From Pseudomonas fluorescens (GTDB lineage Bacteria > Pseudomonadota > Gammaproteobacteria > Pseudomonadales > Pseudomonadaceae), in NCBI RefSeq assembly GCF_000967965.1, contig NZ_LACC01000011.1:472846-536845 (forward strand): a stretch of 64,000 bases of DNA. Direction: 5' to 3'. The translations under genes and the position numbers were made by a program. This document shows, in pieces, positions 34,717 to 44,779 of the stretch (positions are counted from its first letter, which is position 1; each line of letters opens with the position of its first letter). The notes below the pieces were generated by a model. It was not told the DNA's origin. It did not search any database and was given only the letters and a program-made list of their open reading frames with translations.

Positions 34717-35772
34717 ATGAGTGCCAGCACCACTGCAACCCTGCGTCATGACTGGACTTTGGCCGAAGTCAAAGCACTCTTCGTTCAGCCATTCAATGAC
34801 CTGTTGTTCCAGGCGCAGACGGTGCACCGTGCGCATTTCGACGCCAACCGCGTCCAGGTGTCGACCCTGCTGTCGATCAAAACCGGCGCCTGCCCGGAAG
34901 ATTGCAAATATTGTCCGCAGTCCGGTCACTACAACACCGGCCTGGAAAAAGAAAAACTGATGGAAGTGCAGAAGGTCCTCGAAGAGGCCGCTCGCGCCAA
35001 GGCCATCGGTTCTACCCGTTTCTGCATGGGCGCGGCGTGGAAGCATCCGTCGGCCAAAGACATGCCGTACGTGTTGAAGATGGTCGAAGGCGTGAAAGCC
35101 CTGGGCCTGGAAACCTGCATGACCCTCGGTCGCCTGGATCAGGATCAGACCGAAGCGCTGGCCAAGGCCGGCCTCGACTACTACAACCACAACCTCGATA
35201 CGTCGCCGGAGTTCTACGGCAGCATCATCACTACCCGCACCTACGGCGAGCGCCTGCAAACCCTGGCCTATGTACGTGAGTCGGGGATGAAAATCTGCTC
35301 CGGCGGCATTCTCGGCATGGGCGAGTCGCTGGACGACCGCGCCAATCTGCTGATCCAGCTGGCCAACCTGCCGGAGCATCCGGAGTCGGTGCCGATCAAC
35401 ATGCTGGTGAAAGTCGCCGGTACACCGCTGGAAAATGCCGACGACGTCGACCCGTTCGACTTCATTCGCATGCTCGCCGTCGCGCGCATCCTGATGCCGC
35501 AATCCCACGTGCGCCTGTCCGCCGGCCGCGAAGCCATGAACGAGCAGATGCAGGCCATGGCGTTCTTCGCCGGTGCCAACTCGATTTTCTACGGCGAAAA
35601 ACTGCTGACCACTGCCAACCCGCAGGCCGACAAGGACATGCAACTGTTCTCGCGTCTGGGCATCCTGCCGGAAGCTCGCGAAGAGCACGCCGATGAAGTG
35701 CATCAGGCGGCGATCGAGCAGGCGCTGGTGGAGCAGAAGAGCAGCGAGCAGTTCTATAACGCGGCCGTCTGA
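34717..35772 (+). CDS. bioB: Biotin synthase
   Basis: Radical-SAM enzyme that inserts sulfur into dethiobiotin. 351 aa. The SAM-cluster cysteines are C59, C63 and C66 ([13 protein letters not shown]). Other conserved blocks are [31 protein letters not shown] and the cluster-2 region [13 protein letters not shown]. It starts the operon bioB-F-H-C-D and is separated from bioF by a REP pair. No BirA-type inverted operator was recognised upstream. Confidence 0.97.
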   Translation: MSASTTATLRHDWTLAEVKALFVQPFNDLLFQAQTVHRAHFDANRVQVSTLLSIKTGACPEDCKYCPQSGHYNTGLEKEKLMEVQKVLEEAARAKAIGSTRFCMGAAWKHPSAKDMPYVLKMVEGVKALGLETCMTLGRLDQDQTEALAKAGLDYYNHNLDTSPEFYGSIITTRTYGERLQTLAYVRESGMKICSGGILGMGESLDDRANLLIQLANLPEHPESVPINMLVKVAGTPLENADDVDPFDFIRMLAVARILMPQSHVRLSAGREAMNEQMQAMAFFAGANSIFYGEKLLTTANPQADKDMQLFSRLGILPEAREEHADEVHQAAIEQALVEQKSSEQFYNAAV

Positions 35773-35807
35773 ATCCAACATTTATTCCTCTGAAGGAATG
35801 CAAAACC

Positions 35808-35900
35808 CTGTGGGAGCGAGCCTGCTCGCGAATGCGGACTGACATTCAACATTGATGTTGGCTGACTAGACGCCTTCGCGAGCTGGCTCGCTCCCACAGG
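35808..35900. repeat. REP pair, type 1, inside the bio operon
   Basis: Inverted cores (tgtgggagcgagcctgctcgcg and cttcgcgagctggctcgctccc) enclose caacattgatgttgg, a spacer shared with the pair at 14470-14580. Confidence 0.88.
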
Positions 35901-35931
35901 GGACATGTGTCATTTGATAGTCGAGGCCTGC

Positions 35932-37110
35932 ATGTCTTTCGATCTCGCCGCACGCCTTGCCGCCCGTCGTGCCGAAAACCTCTACCGCCAGCGCCCGCTG
36001 CTCGAAAGCCCACAGGGGCCCCAAGTGGTGGTCGATGGCCAGCCGTTGCTGGCGTTCTGTAACAACGACTACCTGGGCCTGGCCAATCATCCGCAAGTGA
36101 TCGAAGCCTGGCGTGCCGGCGCTTCGAAGTGGGGGGTGGGCGGAGGGGCATCACACCTGGTTATCGGTCATAGCTCCCCGCACCATGCCTTGGAAGAAGC
36201 GTTGGCCGACCTGACCGGTCGCCCGCGCGCGTTGCTGTTCACCACCGGCTACATGGCCAACCTCGGCGCGGTCACTGCGCTGGTGGGGCAGGGTGATACG
36301 GTGCTCGAAGACCGGCTCAATCATGCGTCGCTGCTCGACGCGGGGCTGTTGTCCGGCGCGCGGTTCAATCGCTACCTGCACAACGACCCGGTGAGCCTGG
36401 CCAAACGCCTGGAAAAAGCCACCGGCAATACGCTGGTGGTCACCGACGGCGTGTTCAGCATGGACGGTGATATCGCCGACTTGCCTGCGCTGGCCCGAGA
36501 AGCCAAGGCCAAAGGCGCCTGGTTGATGGTCGACGATGCCCATGGTTTTGGACCGCTGGGCGCCAACGGTGGCGGCATCGTCGAACACTTCGGCTTGAGC
36601 CAGGATGACGTTCCGGTGCTGGTCGGCACCCTCGGCAAGGCGTTCGGTACGGCGGGTGCCTTTGTCGCTGGCAGCGAAGAGCTGATCGAAAGCCTGATCC
36701 AGTTCGCCCGCCCCTACATCTACACCACCAGCCAGCCACCTGCGCTGGCCTGCGCCACGTTGAAAAGCCTGGAACTGCTGCGCAGCGAACACTGGCGCCG
36801 CGAGCATTTGCAGACGCTGATCCGCCAGTTCCGCAAAGGTGCCGAGCAGATTGGCCTGGAACTCATGGACAGCTTCACGCCGATCCAGCCAATCATGATC
36901 GGTGACGCGGGGCGTGCGGTGCGCCTTTCGCAAATGCTGCGCGAACGCGGGTTGATGGTGACCGCGATTCGCCCGCCGACCGTACCCGCCGGCAGTGCCC
37001 GTCTGCGGGTCACGCTGACGGCTGCCCACAGCGAGGTTCAGGTACAGCTATTGTTAAATGGACTGGCCGATTGTTTTCAGCAACTGAAGCCGGAGCCAAG
37101 CCATGCGTGA
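35932..37110 (+). CDS. bioF: 8-amino-7-oxononanoate synthase
   Basis: PLP enzyme joining pimeloyl-ACP/CoA and alanine. 392 aa from ATG 35932 ([15 protein letters not shown]), with GAGG upstream; the frame start at 35905 lies next to the REP and is rejected. PLP lysine is K236 ([13 protein letters not shown]). Other family blocks are [26 protein letters not shown] and [13 protein letters not shown]. It overlaps bioH by 8 bases. Confidence 0.96.
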   Translation: MSFDLAARLAARRAENLYRQRPLLESPQGPQVVVDGQPLLAFCNNDYLGLANHPQVIEAWRAGASKWGVGGGASHLVIGHSSPHHALEEALADLTGRPRALLFTTGYMANLGAVTALVGQGDTVLEDRLNHASLLDAGLLSGARFNRYLHNDPVSLAKRLEKATGNTLVVTDGVFSMDGDIADLPALAREAKAKGAWLMVDDAHGFGPLGANGGGIVEHFGLSQDDVPVLVGTLGKAFGTAGAFVAGSEELIESLIQFARPYIYTTSQPPALACATLKSLELLRSEHWRREHLQTLIRQFRKGAEQIGLELMDSFTPIQPIMIGDAGRAVRLSQMLRERGLMVTAIRPPTVPAGSARLRVTLTAAHSEVQVQLLLNGLADCFQQLKPEPSHA

Positions 37111-37834
37111 TCGTCTGATTCTGCTGCCCGGCTGGGGGCTTGGCGTTTCACCGCTGGAGCCTCTTGCGGCGGCCTTGCGCGGCCTGGATGAGCACCTGCG
37201 CGTCGAGATCGAGCCGTTGCCGGAGCTGGGGTCGAGCGATCTTGAAGAGTGGCTCGATGAGCTTGATTCGACGTTGCCGCAAGACGCCTGGCTTGGTGGT
37301 TGGTCATTGGGCGGCATGCTGGCGTCCGAGTTGGCGGCGCGTCGTGGTGATCGTTGCTGCGGGTTGCTGACGTTGGCCAGCAATCCCTGTTTTGTGGCTT
37401 GGGCCGGTTGGTCCCATGCCATGCACGAAGAGGACTTCAAGGCCTTCCTCAGCGGATGCCGTTTGAATCCGGAGGCGACCTTGAAACGCTTCAGTCTTCT
37501 TTGTTCACAAGGCTCCCCCGACCCACGCTCGCTGGCTCGCCTTTTGTTGGCTGGCGCTCCCAAGTCCTCGGCTTCGGCGCTGCTCAGTGGATTGGAGCTG
37601 TTGGGTGGGTTGAGTACACGCCAGGCTTTACTGGATTTTCAGGGGCCGCAACTGCATCTGTTCGCCGGCCTCGACGGGTTGGTGCCGGCGGAAGCGGCGG
37701 GCGAATTGTTGGCACTGCTGCCGGATGTCGAAATCGGTCTGATTGAACAGGCCAGCCACGCGTTTCTCCTGGAGGATCCCCACGGTGTGGCGGGGGCGAT
37801 CCAGGCCTTTTTGCATGAGTCTGGTGATGACTGA
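37103..37834 (+). CDS. bioH: Pimeloyl-ACP methyl ester esterase
   Basis: 243-aa alpha/beta hydrolase that removes the methyl group added by BioC, ending pimeloyl-ACP synthesis. The nucleophile elbow is GGWSLGG with S68; the catalytic Asp is expected in [12 protein letters not shown] and the His in [11 protein letters not shown]. It is slightly shorter than E. coli BioH (256 aa). It overlaps bioF at its start and bioC at its end. Confidence 0.93.
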   Translation: MRDRLILLPGWGLGVSPLEPLAAALRGLDEHLRVEIEPLPELGSSDLEEWLDELDSTLPQDAWLGGWSLGGMLASELAARRGDRCCGLLTLASNPCFVAWAGWSHAMHEEDFKAFLSGCRLNPEATLKRFSLLCSQGSPDPRSLARLLLAGAPKSSASALLSGLELLGGLSTRQALLDFQGPQLHLFAGLDGLVPAEAAGELLALLPDVEIGLIEQASHAFLLEDPHGVAGAIQAFLHESGDD

Positions 37835-38639
37835 TTTATCCCTTCCCAACCTGCCCGGCGCCTTGCCCGACAAGCGCCAGGTTGCAGCATCATTCTCCCG
37901 CGCGGCGGCCAGTTACGACAGCGTGGCCGAGTTGCAGCGTGATGTGGGCAGACAATTGCTCGGGTGCCTGCCGCAGGACTTCGTACCGCAGCGTTGGCTG
38001 GACCTTGGCTGTGGCACCGGGCATTTCAGTCGTACCCTGGACGAGCAATTTCCGGGCAGCCATGGTGTGGCGCTGGACATCGCCGAAGGCATGCTCAACC
38101 ACGCCCGGCCACTGGGCGGTGCCGCGCATTTCGTGGCCGGTGATGCCGAGCGTTTGCCACTGCAGGATTCGACCTGCGACCTGGTCTTCTCCAGCCTGGC
38201 CGTGCAGTGGTGCGCGGACTTCGACTCGGTGCTCAGTGAAGCTTTTCGAGTGCTGAAGCCGGGTGGCATTTTCGCGTTTGCTAGTCTGTGTGTAGGGACG
38301 TTGTTTGAATTGCGTGACAGCTGGCGCGAAGTCGACGGCATGGTGCACGTCAACCGCTTCCGGGAGTTTGGTGTTTATCAGCAGTTGTGTGCGGCCAGCG
38401 GCTTGAATGTGGTCAGTCTGCAAAACCTTGCGCACGTGCTGCATTACCCGGATGTGCGTTGCCTGACCCATGAACTCAAGGCGTTGGGTGCGCACAATCT
38501 CAATCCCGGGCGGCCGGGTGGCTTGACCGGCCGGGCGCGGATTCTGGGTCTGATCGAGGCTTACGAACAGTTTCGTCAGGCCCAGGGCCTGCCGGCGACT
38601 TATCAAGTGGTGTACGCCGTCTTGGAGAAACCCTTATGA
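37827..38639 (+). CDS. bioC: Malonyl-ACP O-methyltransferase
   Basis: 270 aa from ATG 37827 ([23 protein letters not shown]), placed in an ATGACTGA overlap with bioH; ATG 37815 is an alternative. Class I SAM methyltransferase: motif [13 protein letters not shown], then [13 protein letters not shown] and [13 protein letters not shown]. It starts pimelate synthesis by masking the malonyl carboxylate. It overlaps bioD by 4 bases. Confidence 0.94.
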   Translation: MTDLSLPNLPGALPDKRQVAASFSRAAASYDSVAELQRDVGRQLLGCLPQDFVPQRWLDLGCGTGHFSRTLDEQFPGSHGVALDIAEGMLNHARPLGGAAHFVAGDAERLPLQDSTCDLVFSSLAVQWCADFDSVLSEAFRVLKPGGIFAFASLCVGTLFELRDSWREVDGMVHVNRFREFGVYQQLCAASGLNVVSLQNLAHVLHYPDVRCLTHELKALGAHNLNPGRPGGLTGRARILGLIEAYEQFRQAQGLPATYQVVYAVLEKPL

Positions 38640-39316
38640 GCGCAGCCTATTTCATCGCCGGTACGGATACCGATGTCGGTAAAACCACGGTCGCTGCGGG
38701 GCTGTTGCATGCGGCGCGTTCGGCGGGTTTGAGCACGGCGGCGGGCAAACCGGTCGCGTCCGGTTGCGATGTGACGCCCAAGGGCCTGCGCAACGCCGAT
38801 GCGCTGGCCTTGCTGGCGGAGTGTTCGCTGCCGCTGACCTATACACAGGTCAATCCGATGGCCTTCGAACCGGCCATTGCCCCGCATCTGGCGGCGCGAG
38901 AGGCGGGTGTGGCGCTGACGGTGCAGTCGTTGCTGACGCCGATGCGGCAGATTCTGGGCATGCAGGCGGACTTCACCCTGATCGAAGGCGCCGGCGGCTG
39001 GCGCGTACCCTTGGCGGATCAGGACAATCTGTCGGACCTGGCCATCGCATTGAAGCTGCCGGTGATCCTGGTGGTCGGTGTACGCCTGGGGTGTATCAGC
39101 CATGCCTTGTTGACCGCCGAAGCGATAGCCCGGGACGGTTTGCAACTGGCGGGATGGGTGGCCAATATCATCGACCCGAAGACCTCGCGGCTGGAAGAAA
39201 ACCTGGCTACCCTTGCCGAGCGCCTCCCGGCGCCGTGCCTGGGGCGTGTGCCTAAACTCAAGGCCGTTACGGCCGAGGCAGTGGCCGAGCACTTGCAACT
39301 GGACCTGTTGGACTGA
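38636..39316 (+). CDS. bioD: Dethiobiotin synthetase
   Basis: 226-aa ATP-dependent carboxylase that closes the ureido ring. P-loop [16 protein letters not shown] at 9-24 with K16. Other blocks are [10 protein letters not shown] and the [11 protein letters not shown] switch region. It is last of the overlapping bio genes; a 98-aa gene follows after 123 bases, preceded by its own likely promoter. Confidence 0.95.
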   Translation: MSAAYFIAGTDTDVGKTTVAAGLLHAARSAGLSTAAGKPVASGCDVTPKGLRNADALALLAECSLPLTYTQVNPMAFEPAIAPHLAAREAGVALTVQSLLTPMRQILGMQADFTLIEGAGGWRVPLADQDNLSDLAIALKLPVILVVGVRLGCISHALLTAEAIARDGLQLAGWVANIIDPKTSRLEENLATLAERLPAPCLGRVPKLKAVTAEAVAEHLQLDLLD

Positions 39317-39439
39317 AGTTTGTCGCATGGGGGTTTTGCCTATGACAAGGCACTGTGCCATTAGTGTTTTTGACGGGTGTTTTGCCGGCCACTCTGCTTC
39401 AATGGCCGCTGTTGATCCTTTGAAAGGACGAGTTCTCCC

Positions 39440-39736
39440 ATGGAAATCTCAGGAAACACCGCTTTTTATGCCGGTCTGAGCACCATTCAGACAGGGCAGA
39501 ACCGTGTCGATCAAGCCGCCGGGCAGATCGCCAACACCACCATCGAGCGTTCGGTCACCAGCCAGTCCTCCGAGGCACAGGTCGATCGTCTGCGATCGGT
39601 TGATCGCAGCCAGCAATCGGACCTGGCCAGCAACGTGGCCGAAATGGCCCAAGGCAAGATTCAGGCGGAGCTGGGCGTGAAAGTCGCCAAGGCAGCCGAC
39701 GAAGTGCTCGGGACGTTGATCGATACCTACGCCTGA
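39440..39736 (+). CDS. 98-aa protein resembling the D0 helices of flagellar rod/hook proteins
   Basis: No signal peptide. The N-terminal half (AFYAGLSTIQTGQNRVDQAAGQIANTT) has the pattern of the N-terminal helix of FlgB/C/F/G/E proteins (…GL…Q…ld..a.NiAN), and the C-terminus (GVKVAKAADEVLGTLIDTYA) that of their C-terminal helix (…vikt.DemlgtlLd). The intervening 40 residues are polar and helical. It thus looks like a rod/hook axial protein reduced to its D0 coiled coil. From memory a similar small hypothetical gene sits after bioD in P. aeruginosa. A strong terminator follows. The function is unknown. Confidence 0.78.
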   Translation: MEISGNTAFYAGLSTIQTGQNRVDQAAGQIANTTIERSVTSQSSEAQVDRLRSVDRSQQSDLASNVAEMAQGKIQAELGVKVAKAADEVLGTLIDTYA

Positions 39737-39762
39737 TTATTTACAGAATCCGCACCCTCCAG

Positions 39763-39787
39763 CGCCGCGCCTGTTCGCGGCGTTTTT
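39763..39787 (+). terminator. Intrinsic terminator after the 98-aa gene
   Basis: CGCCGCG-cctgtt-CGCGGCG followed by TTTTT. Confidence 0.9.
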
Positions 39788-40014
39788 CTGCGTAAGTCTT
39801 TCTTGTTCAACTAATCTTTTCGGTGCGGCGGGCTGCTTCGCAAGCGCGGCTGCGTTGTCGCGTGCCTGTGTGTCCAATCCTGCGATGACGAACGGCAAAA
39901 GATCGACGCTTGACAAGATTTGGGCGTAAACGTATGTTTCAAACAACTGTTTGATCGCAACAACAAATCCATGCGGTCGTTCATTCCCGGTTACATCAGC
40001 AGAGGTTTATCGCT

Positions 40015-41820
40015 ATGCCTGACTACAAGGCCCCCTTGCGTGATATTCGCTTCGTTCGTGACGAGCTGCTCGGCTACGAAGCGCACTATCAGAGCCTTCC
40101 GGCTTGTGCCGACGCAACTCCGGACATGGTTGACGCCATTCTCGAGGAAGGCGCCAAGTTTTGTGAGCAGGTACTGGCTCCGCTGAACCGCGTGGGCGAC
40201 ATCGAGGGTTGCACCTGGAGCGAGTCCGGCGTCAAGACCCCGACTGGCTTCAAGGAAGCCTACAAGCAATTCGTCGAAGGTGGCTGGCCGAGCCTGGCTC
40301 ACGACGTAGAGCACGGTGGCCAAGGCCTGCCGGAGTCCTTGGGTCTGGCGATCAGCGAAATGGTTGGCGAGTCCAACTGGTCGTGGGGCATGTACCCAGG
40401 CCTCTCGCACGGTGCGATGAACACCATCTCCGAGCACGGCACCCCTGAGCAGCAAGAGGCTTACCTGACCAAGCTGGTTTCCGGCGAGTGGACCGGCACC
40501 ATGTGCCTGACCGAGCCGCATTGCGGCACCGACCTGGGCATGCTGCGCACCAAGGCCGAGCCTCAGGCCGACGGTTCCTACAAGGTTTCCGGCACCAAGA
40601 TCTTCATCTCGGCCGGTGAACACGACATGGCCGATAACATCGTCCACATCGTACTGGCCCGCCTGCCGGATGCACCGGCTGGCACCAAAGGCATCTCCCT
40701 GTTCATCGTGCCGAAGTTCATGCCGAACGCCGATGGTTCGGTTGGCGCGCGTAACGCTGTGTCCTGTGGTTCCCTGGAACACAAGATGGGCATCCACGGC
40801 AACGCCACCTGCGTGATGAACTTCGACGGCGCCACCGGTTTCCTGATCGGCCCGGCGAACAAAGGCCTGAACTGCATGTTCACCTTCATGAACACCGCAC
40901 GCCTGGGTACCGCGCTGCAAGGCCTGGCCCACGCCGAAGTCGGTTTCCAGGGCGGCCTGAAATACGCTCGCGACCGTCTGCAGATGCGCTCGCTGACTGG
41001 CCCGAAAGCGCCGGACAAAGCCGCTGACCCGATCATCGTGCACCCTGACGTACGCCGCATGCTGTTGACCATGAAGGCCTTCGCCGAAGGCAACCGTGCG
41101 ATGGTTTACTTCACCGCCAAGCAGGTCGACATCGTCAAGTACGGCGTGGACGAAGAAGAGAAGAAGAAAGCTGACGCACTGTTGGCGTTCATGACGCCAA
41201 TCGCCAAGGCCTTCATGACCGAAGTCGGTTTCGAATCGGCTAACCACGGCGTGCAGATCTATGGCGGCCACGGCTTCATCGCCGAGTGGGGCATGGAGCA
41301 GAACGTCCGCGACAGCCGCATCTCGATGCTGTACGAAGGCACCACCGGTATCCAGGCACTCGACCTGCTGGGCCGTAAAGTGCTGATGACCCAAGGCGAG
41401 GCTCTTAAGGGCTTCACCAAGATCGTCCACAAGTTCTGCCAGACCAACGAAGGCAACGAAGCGGTTCAAGAGTTCGTCGCTCCGTTGGCTGCACTGAACA
41501 AGGAATGGGGCGAGCTGACCATGAAGGTCGGTATGGCTGCCATGAAAGATCGCGAAGAAGTTGGCGCGGCCTCCGTGGACTACCTGATGTACTCCGGTTA
41601 CGCCTGCCTGGCCTACTTCTGGGCTGACATGGCACGCCTGGCTGCCGAGAAACTGGCTGCCGGCACTTCCGAAGAGGCGTTCTACACCGCCAAGCTGCAG
41701 ACTGCGCGCTTCTACTTCCAGCGCATCCTGCCGCGTACCCGCACTCACGTCGCAACCATGCTGTCGGGCGCCAACAACCTGATGGACATGAAAGAAGAGA
41801 ACTTCGACCTGGGCTACTAA
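40015..41820 (+). CDS. Acyl-CoA dehydrogenase (about 600-aa class), first of three
   Basis: 601-aa FAD enzyme that introduces the alpha-beta double bond in fatty acyl-CoA. It begins [20 protein letters not shown], a feature shared by all three paralogs here. Blocks are the FAD-proximal [20 protein letters not shown] and FISAGEHDM, and the catalytic-base motif [14 protein letters not shown], followed by the extra C-terminal domain of this class. From memory P. aeruginosa has the corresponding genes PA0506-0508, two of which were named fadE1 and fadE2. Chain-length preference cannot be read from sequence. It ends at a strong terminator. Confidence 0.93.
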   Translation: MPDYKAPLRDIRFVRDELLGYEAHYQSLPACADATPDMVDAILEEGAKFCEQVLAPLNRVGDIEGCTWSESGVKTPTGFKEAYKQFVEGGWPSLAHDVEHGGQGLPESLGLAISEMVGESNWSWGMYPGLSHGAMNTISEHGTPEQQEAYLTKLVSGEWTGTMCLTEPHCGTDLGMLRTKAEPQADGSYKVSGTKIFISAGEHDMADNIVHIVLARLPDAPAGTKGISLFIVPKFMPNADGSVGARNAVSCGSLEHKMGIHGNATCVMNFDGATGFLIGPANKGLNCMFTFMNTARLGTALQGLAHAEVGFQGGLKYARDRLQMRSLTGPKAPDKAADPIIVHPDVRRMLLTMKAFAEGNRAMVYFTAKQVDIVKYGVDEEEKKKADALLAFMTPIAKAFMTEVGFESANHGVQIYGGHGFIAEWGMEQNVRDSRISMLYEGTTGIQALDLLGRKVLMTQGEALKGFTKIVHKFCQTNEGNEAVQEFVAPLAALNKEWGELTMKVGMAAMKDREEVGAASVDYLMYSGYACLAYFWADMARLAAEKLAAGTSEEAFYTAKLQTARFYFQRILPRTRTHVATMLSGANNLMDMKEENFDLGY

Positions 41821-41838
41821 GCCTTAACTTCAAAAAAG

Positions 41839-41872
41839 CCGCCGCTTCCTCCGGGAGCGGCGGTTTTTTTTT
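41839..41872. terminator. Intrinsic terminator after the first acyl-CoA dehydrogenase
   Basis: CCGCCGCT-tcctccggg-AGCGGCGG followed by nine T; preceded by an A6 run, so it may also serve the convergent minus-strand gene. Confidence 0.93.
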
Positions 41873-41891
41873 CGCGGTGGTCAGGCCTTGC

Positions 41892-43670
41892 TCACCATGG
41901 CGTCGGGTCGAGAGGGCCGACGCCAGTCGGGGTGCCCACGCCTTCTCCGTTACGTATGAACGGCAGGTGCCAGAAGTCGTTCGGGACGACGGGATCGCCA
42001 GGCTTGACGCCTTCCGGAAAGATGAACTCGAACACCGGCGCCACATACTGTCCGGCAATCAGTCCATTGGCGACGGTCAGCCTGCTCGCGTTCTGGATGC
42101 AACTGTCCACGCCGACCTGGGACAAGCTTAGCTGTGGAACGCAAAGTGACCGCGCAACGACGCGCAAGGTACGTGTCGGCTGGCTAAGTAGCCCGGTGGG
42201 CGCTTTGGTCGCGCGTAATCTGGCGCGTTGTGGCTGTGGGCCCGTGTTCTGTGTGGTAATACCGCCCGAGGCTCCCAGGCAACTGGCCGCAAGGCCCAGC
42301 GCAGGGTTGCACTCACCTGTCATCTCATAGGGTGTCGCCCAGCGATTGGTTTGCACACCTGTCGATGGATTGACATCGATCAGATAGATGTCGACCGGGG
42401 TCTGGATGTCGGTGGTGGAGGCTTCAAGGAAAATCCGGTCCTGCGTCTCCTGGGCTACTCCGTTGATGGCCGTTGCGGCCGGGTCGGCCGTACCGATGCC
42501 AAACTCCCCGATAGCCAGGTAGCTGGGCTGCGAACCAGGCTGAGTGTAGATCCCGACATTCGCCTCGATCGTGTGTGCAGAGATGAAGTCCGGGAGGCCC
42601 GTTGTTGCTGACTTGAACAGAGTACCGGACCAGCTGATGAAGTCGCCGACTTCGAAGGGTGCCTGTTGTGTCGGGTCGGAGTCCGTCGCCGTGCGTGTAG
42701 CATCGCTGAATCTCTTCATGACGTACTGGCTGCAATAGACCTGCCCCACCGCTGGACCCGAGAGCTCTCCACTGGCCGGAGGCGTGACGCCGGCCTGGCT
42801 GAAGTTGCGGCAGTTGTTGGTCGTGGTCGGGGTGACCACTTTTGGCCGGTTTTTCTGTGGGCAGAGCGCATCGTCCCCGGAAATCGTGCGCGGCACGCAC
42901 ATCGGGTAGCCGGTGGCGGCATGGATGGTCGGGTTGGCATCATCGACGGAGAAGCGTGGGTCGGGGCTTTGGGCACGGCCAAAACGTCCAGTCGGATCGT
43001 TGATCTGAATGATCGTGGGTTGCGTCGGGTTCCCGCTGTCAACTTCGAGGTTGCCATTGGTGTAGTCGATCCGGGTGATGATACCGCTACCCGCATTGAC
43101 TGATTGCTGGGAGACAAAGATCAGCCCGGCAATTTGCTTGTTGGAGACAGTATTACCTACCACATGGATCTCGAACGAGGGGTAGGCTGCCGGTGATTTT
43201 CCGAGCGCCAGCGTTCCACCCCTGACGAAGTCGGCCCAGGTCAGGGTATTGGCCGGCATCTGCATAACGGTGTTGCAAGGGACAACAATCGTGACGCCGT
43301 TCAACTGGACGGTCCCCCCAAAGCGGCCCGGGTTGCTGGTATTGGGGCAATTCGCATTGGTGGTGTCCAGGGTCATGTTTTGGATAAAACCGGTAACGTC
43401 AAACCCATGAATCGCAGTCGGGTTTGTAAAAATCGGATCGGGCAGTGTGGGTGTCGTGAACGGCGAGGGCAAACCCGGGGGCTTGGCAGTCCCGCCGCCA
43501 CCGCCACCGCCACCGCCAGCTCCGTTTTTGGCAAATGCATCTCCACCACCAATGGCCAGTGCGACAGCGACGGCACTGGCGAGCAGAGCATGGCGACTGA
43601 AGATGCGGTTGAATCGTTTGTGAGGCAGCAGCGGTATGGCGAGCGTTTTTTCGAACAAAGATAAGCTCAT
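41892..43670 (-). CDS. Exported protein of unknown function, divergent from di-heme peroxidase
   Basis: 592 aa. A long signal peptide with basic N-region ends at about residue 47 (LLASAVAVALAIGGGDAFA). A nine-glycine run (52-60) follows, then a mature domain with at least ten cysteines, some in spaced pairs (NCPNTSNP, VVPCNTVMQ, MCVPRTISGDDALCPQ, SLCVPQLS, VDSCIQN). It contains GFIQNMTLDTT and LEVDSGNPTQPTIIQINDPTGRFG, suggesting a beta-rich fold. I do not recognise a named domain. A periplasmic or cell-surface location is expected. Its partner is likely the divergent di-heme protein at 44780, as both are exported and share a 1.1-kb spacer. Confidence 0.75.
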   Translation of the reverse strand: MSLSLFEKTLAIPLLPHKRFNRIFSRHALLASAVAVALAIGGGDAFAKNGAGGGGGGGGGTAKPPGLPSPFTTPTLPDPIFTNPTAIHGFDVTGFIQNMTLDTTNANCPNTSNPGRFGGTVQLNGVTIVVPCNTVMQMPANTLTWADFVRGGTLALGKSPAAYPSFEIHVVGNTVSNKQIAGLIFVSQQSVNAGSGIITRIDYTNGNLEVDSGNPTQPTIIQINDPTGRFGRAQSPDPRFSVDDANPTIHAATGYPMCVPRTISGDDALCPQKNRPKVVTPTTTNNCRNFSQAGVTPPASGELSGPAVGQVYCSQYVMKRFSDATRTATDSDPTQQAPFEVGDFISWSGTLFKSATTGLPDFISAHTIEANVGIYTQPGSQPSYLAIGEFGIGTADPAATAINGVAQETQDRIFLEASTTDIQTPVDIYLIDVNPSTGVQTNRWATPYEMTGECNPALGLAASCLGASGGITTQNTGPQPQRARLRATKAPTGLLSQPTRTLRVVARSLCVPQLSLSQVGVDSCIQNASRLTVANGLIAGQYVAPVFEFIFPEGVKPGDPVVPNDFWHLPFIRNGEGVGTPTGVGPLDPTPW

Positions 43671-44779
43671 GGCTCACTCCAGAATCTTGCAGGACCAATT
43701 GCCGGCCGATCGAGATCGCGGATCTGCTGATGCGCTGAATCCTGCGCAAGAAAAACGCAAAGCCGTGAGTGTCGAATGGGGGCTCGATCCGGCGGGATAA
43801 GTGCCTGTGTACTGTCGTCACTTGCCGTTCGGATGCTTTCACCTGCGTTGCGTTGGCCGGTTACGGACGCAAACGCGAGAGACATTTCCTTGAGCCTGAG
43901 GGGCTCATAGCAGTAGTCGTGCCTGATTGGTTAAGTCGCTTGTTAGCCAGCAAAAATGCGGGCTGCGCTGATGTTGGTGGTATACACATAGTTATATGTT
44001 AAGTGGTTAACGCCAAAGTGGGTGGGGATATATACCCAAGTTTGGAGTGGTGTGAAAAATTTTAGTAAGTGTCTCCATTGGTTTTGATTGAGAAGTGTTG
44101 CCTGTTAAATACTACTAAGGTCTTATGTGTGCAGGAAGGGGTGTTGAAGAAGATGATGAAAGAATAGGCTTGTATTGGCGGTATGAATAAAAAAGGTAAT
44201 AGCTAGCGCAGTACAACTTGCGCACGAATGGATTTTATATGCCTGATAGACGGTTCTATTGGCTGGCGATGCGGTTTTTTACAGGTGTTTTTTAAAGTAC
44301 CGCTTTCACCGGGGTGTTTGGATTGGCAAATACTCTGCCAGGTTCAAGAAACGCAGTCTGGTGGCGTGATGCCCTTTAAATGCTGGCTTTAGAGACCGTT
44401 GGTGATCGCCTGATGCGGGCTGTTTGGGGAATTACACCCAATAATGGGGTGAGGTTTAACCATAACTGAGGAATAGTGCGCAGTTCCTGTTGTTTGTAGG
44501 GTTTATTGATTTGGCTTAAATAAAAATATTGAAATTTTCATGTTGAAATATTTTATTGCGGCTAGAGTTGCATCAAGCGCTACCCCAGTGGTGCGAAATA
44601 TCATTCTTTAAAATGGCCCGAGCCACGAGAGTGCTTTGCCAGTCAGGTCTCGCATTGCCCATGCAACTTCAAGTTGATGTGGTTACTCCAGCGAGCAGCA
44701 AGATTCATGGCGATGAACTCATCTCGCAACAGGGCAACCGCGGAGCCTGACTACTCCGTACTGAATCGGGAACGTCGTC
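43671..44779. other. 1.1-kb AT-rich spacer between divergent exported-protein and peroxidase genes
   Basis: The spacer is visibly AT-richer than its surroundings, especially 43990-44560. No frame has a good start, ribosome site and codon use. At about 44523-44554 the sequence AAATATT ... AAATATTT with internal TTGAAAT direct repeats forms an imperfect palindrome that could be a regulator site. There are T-runs near 44272 and 44290. No tRNA-like fold or known RNA motif was recognised. Confidence 0.5.

Noticed and set aside
44556..44750. 64-codon frame in the AT-rich spacer
   Set aside because: No ribosome site, poor codon use, and no resemblance to any family; treated as chance.
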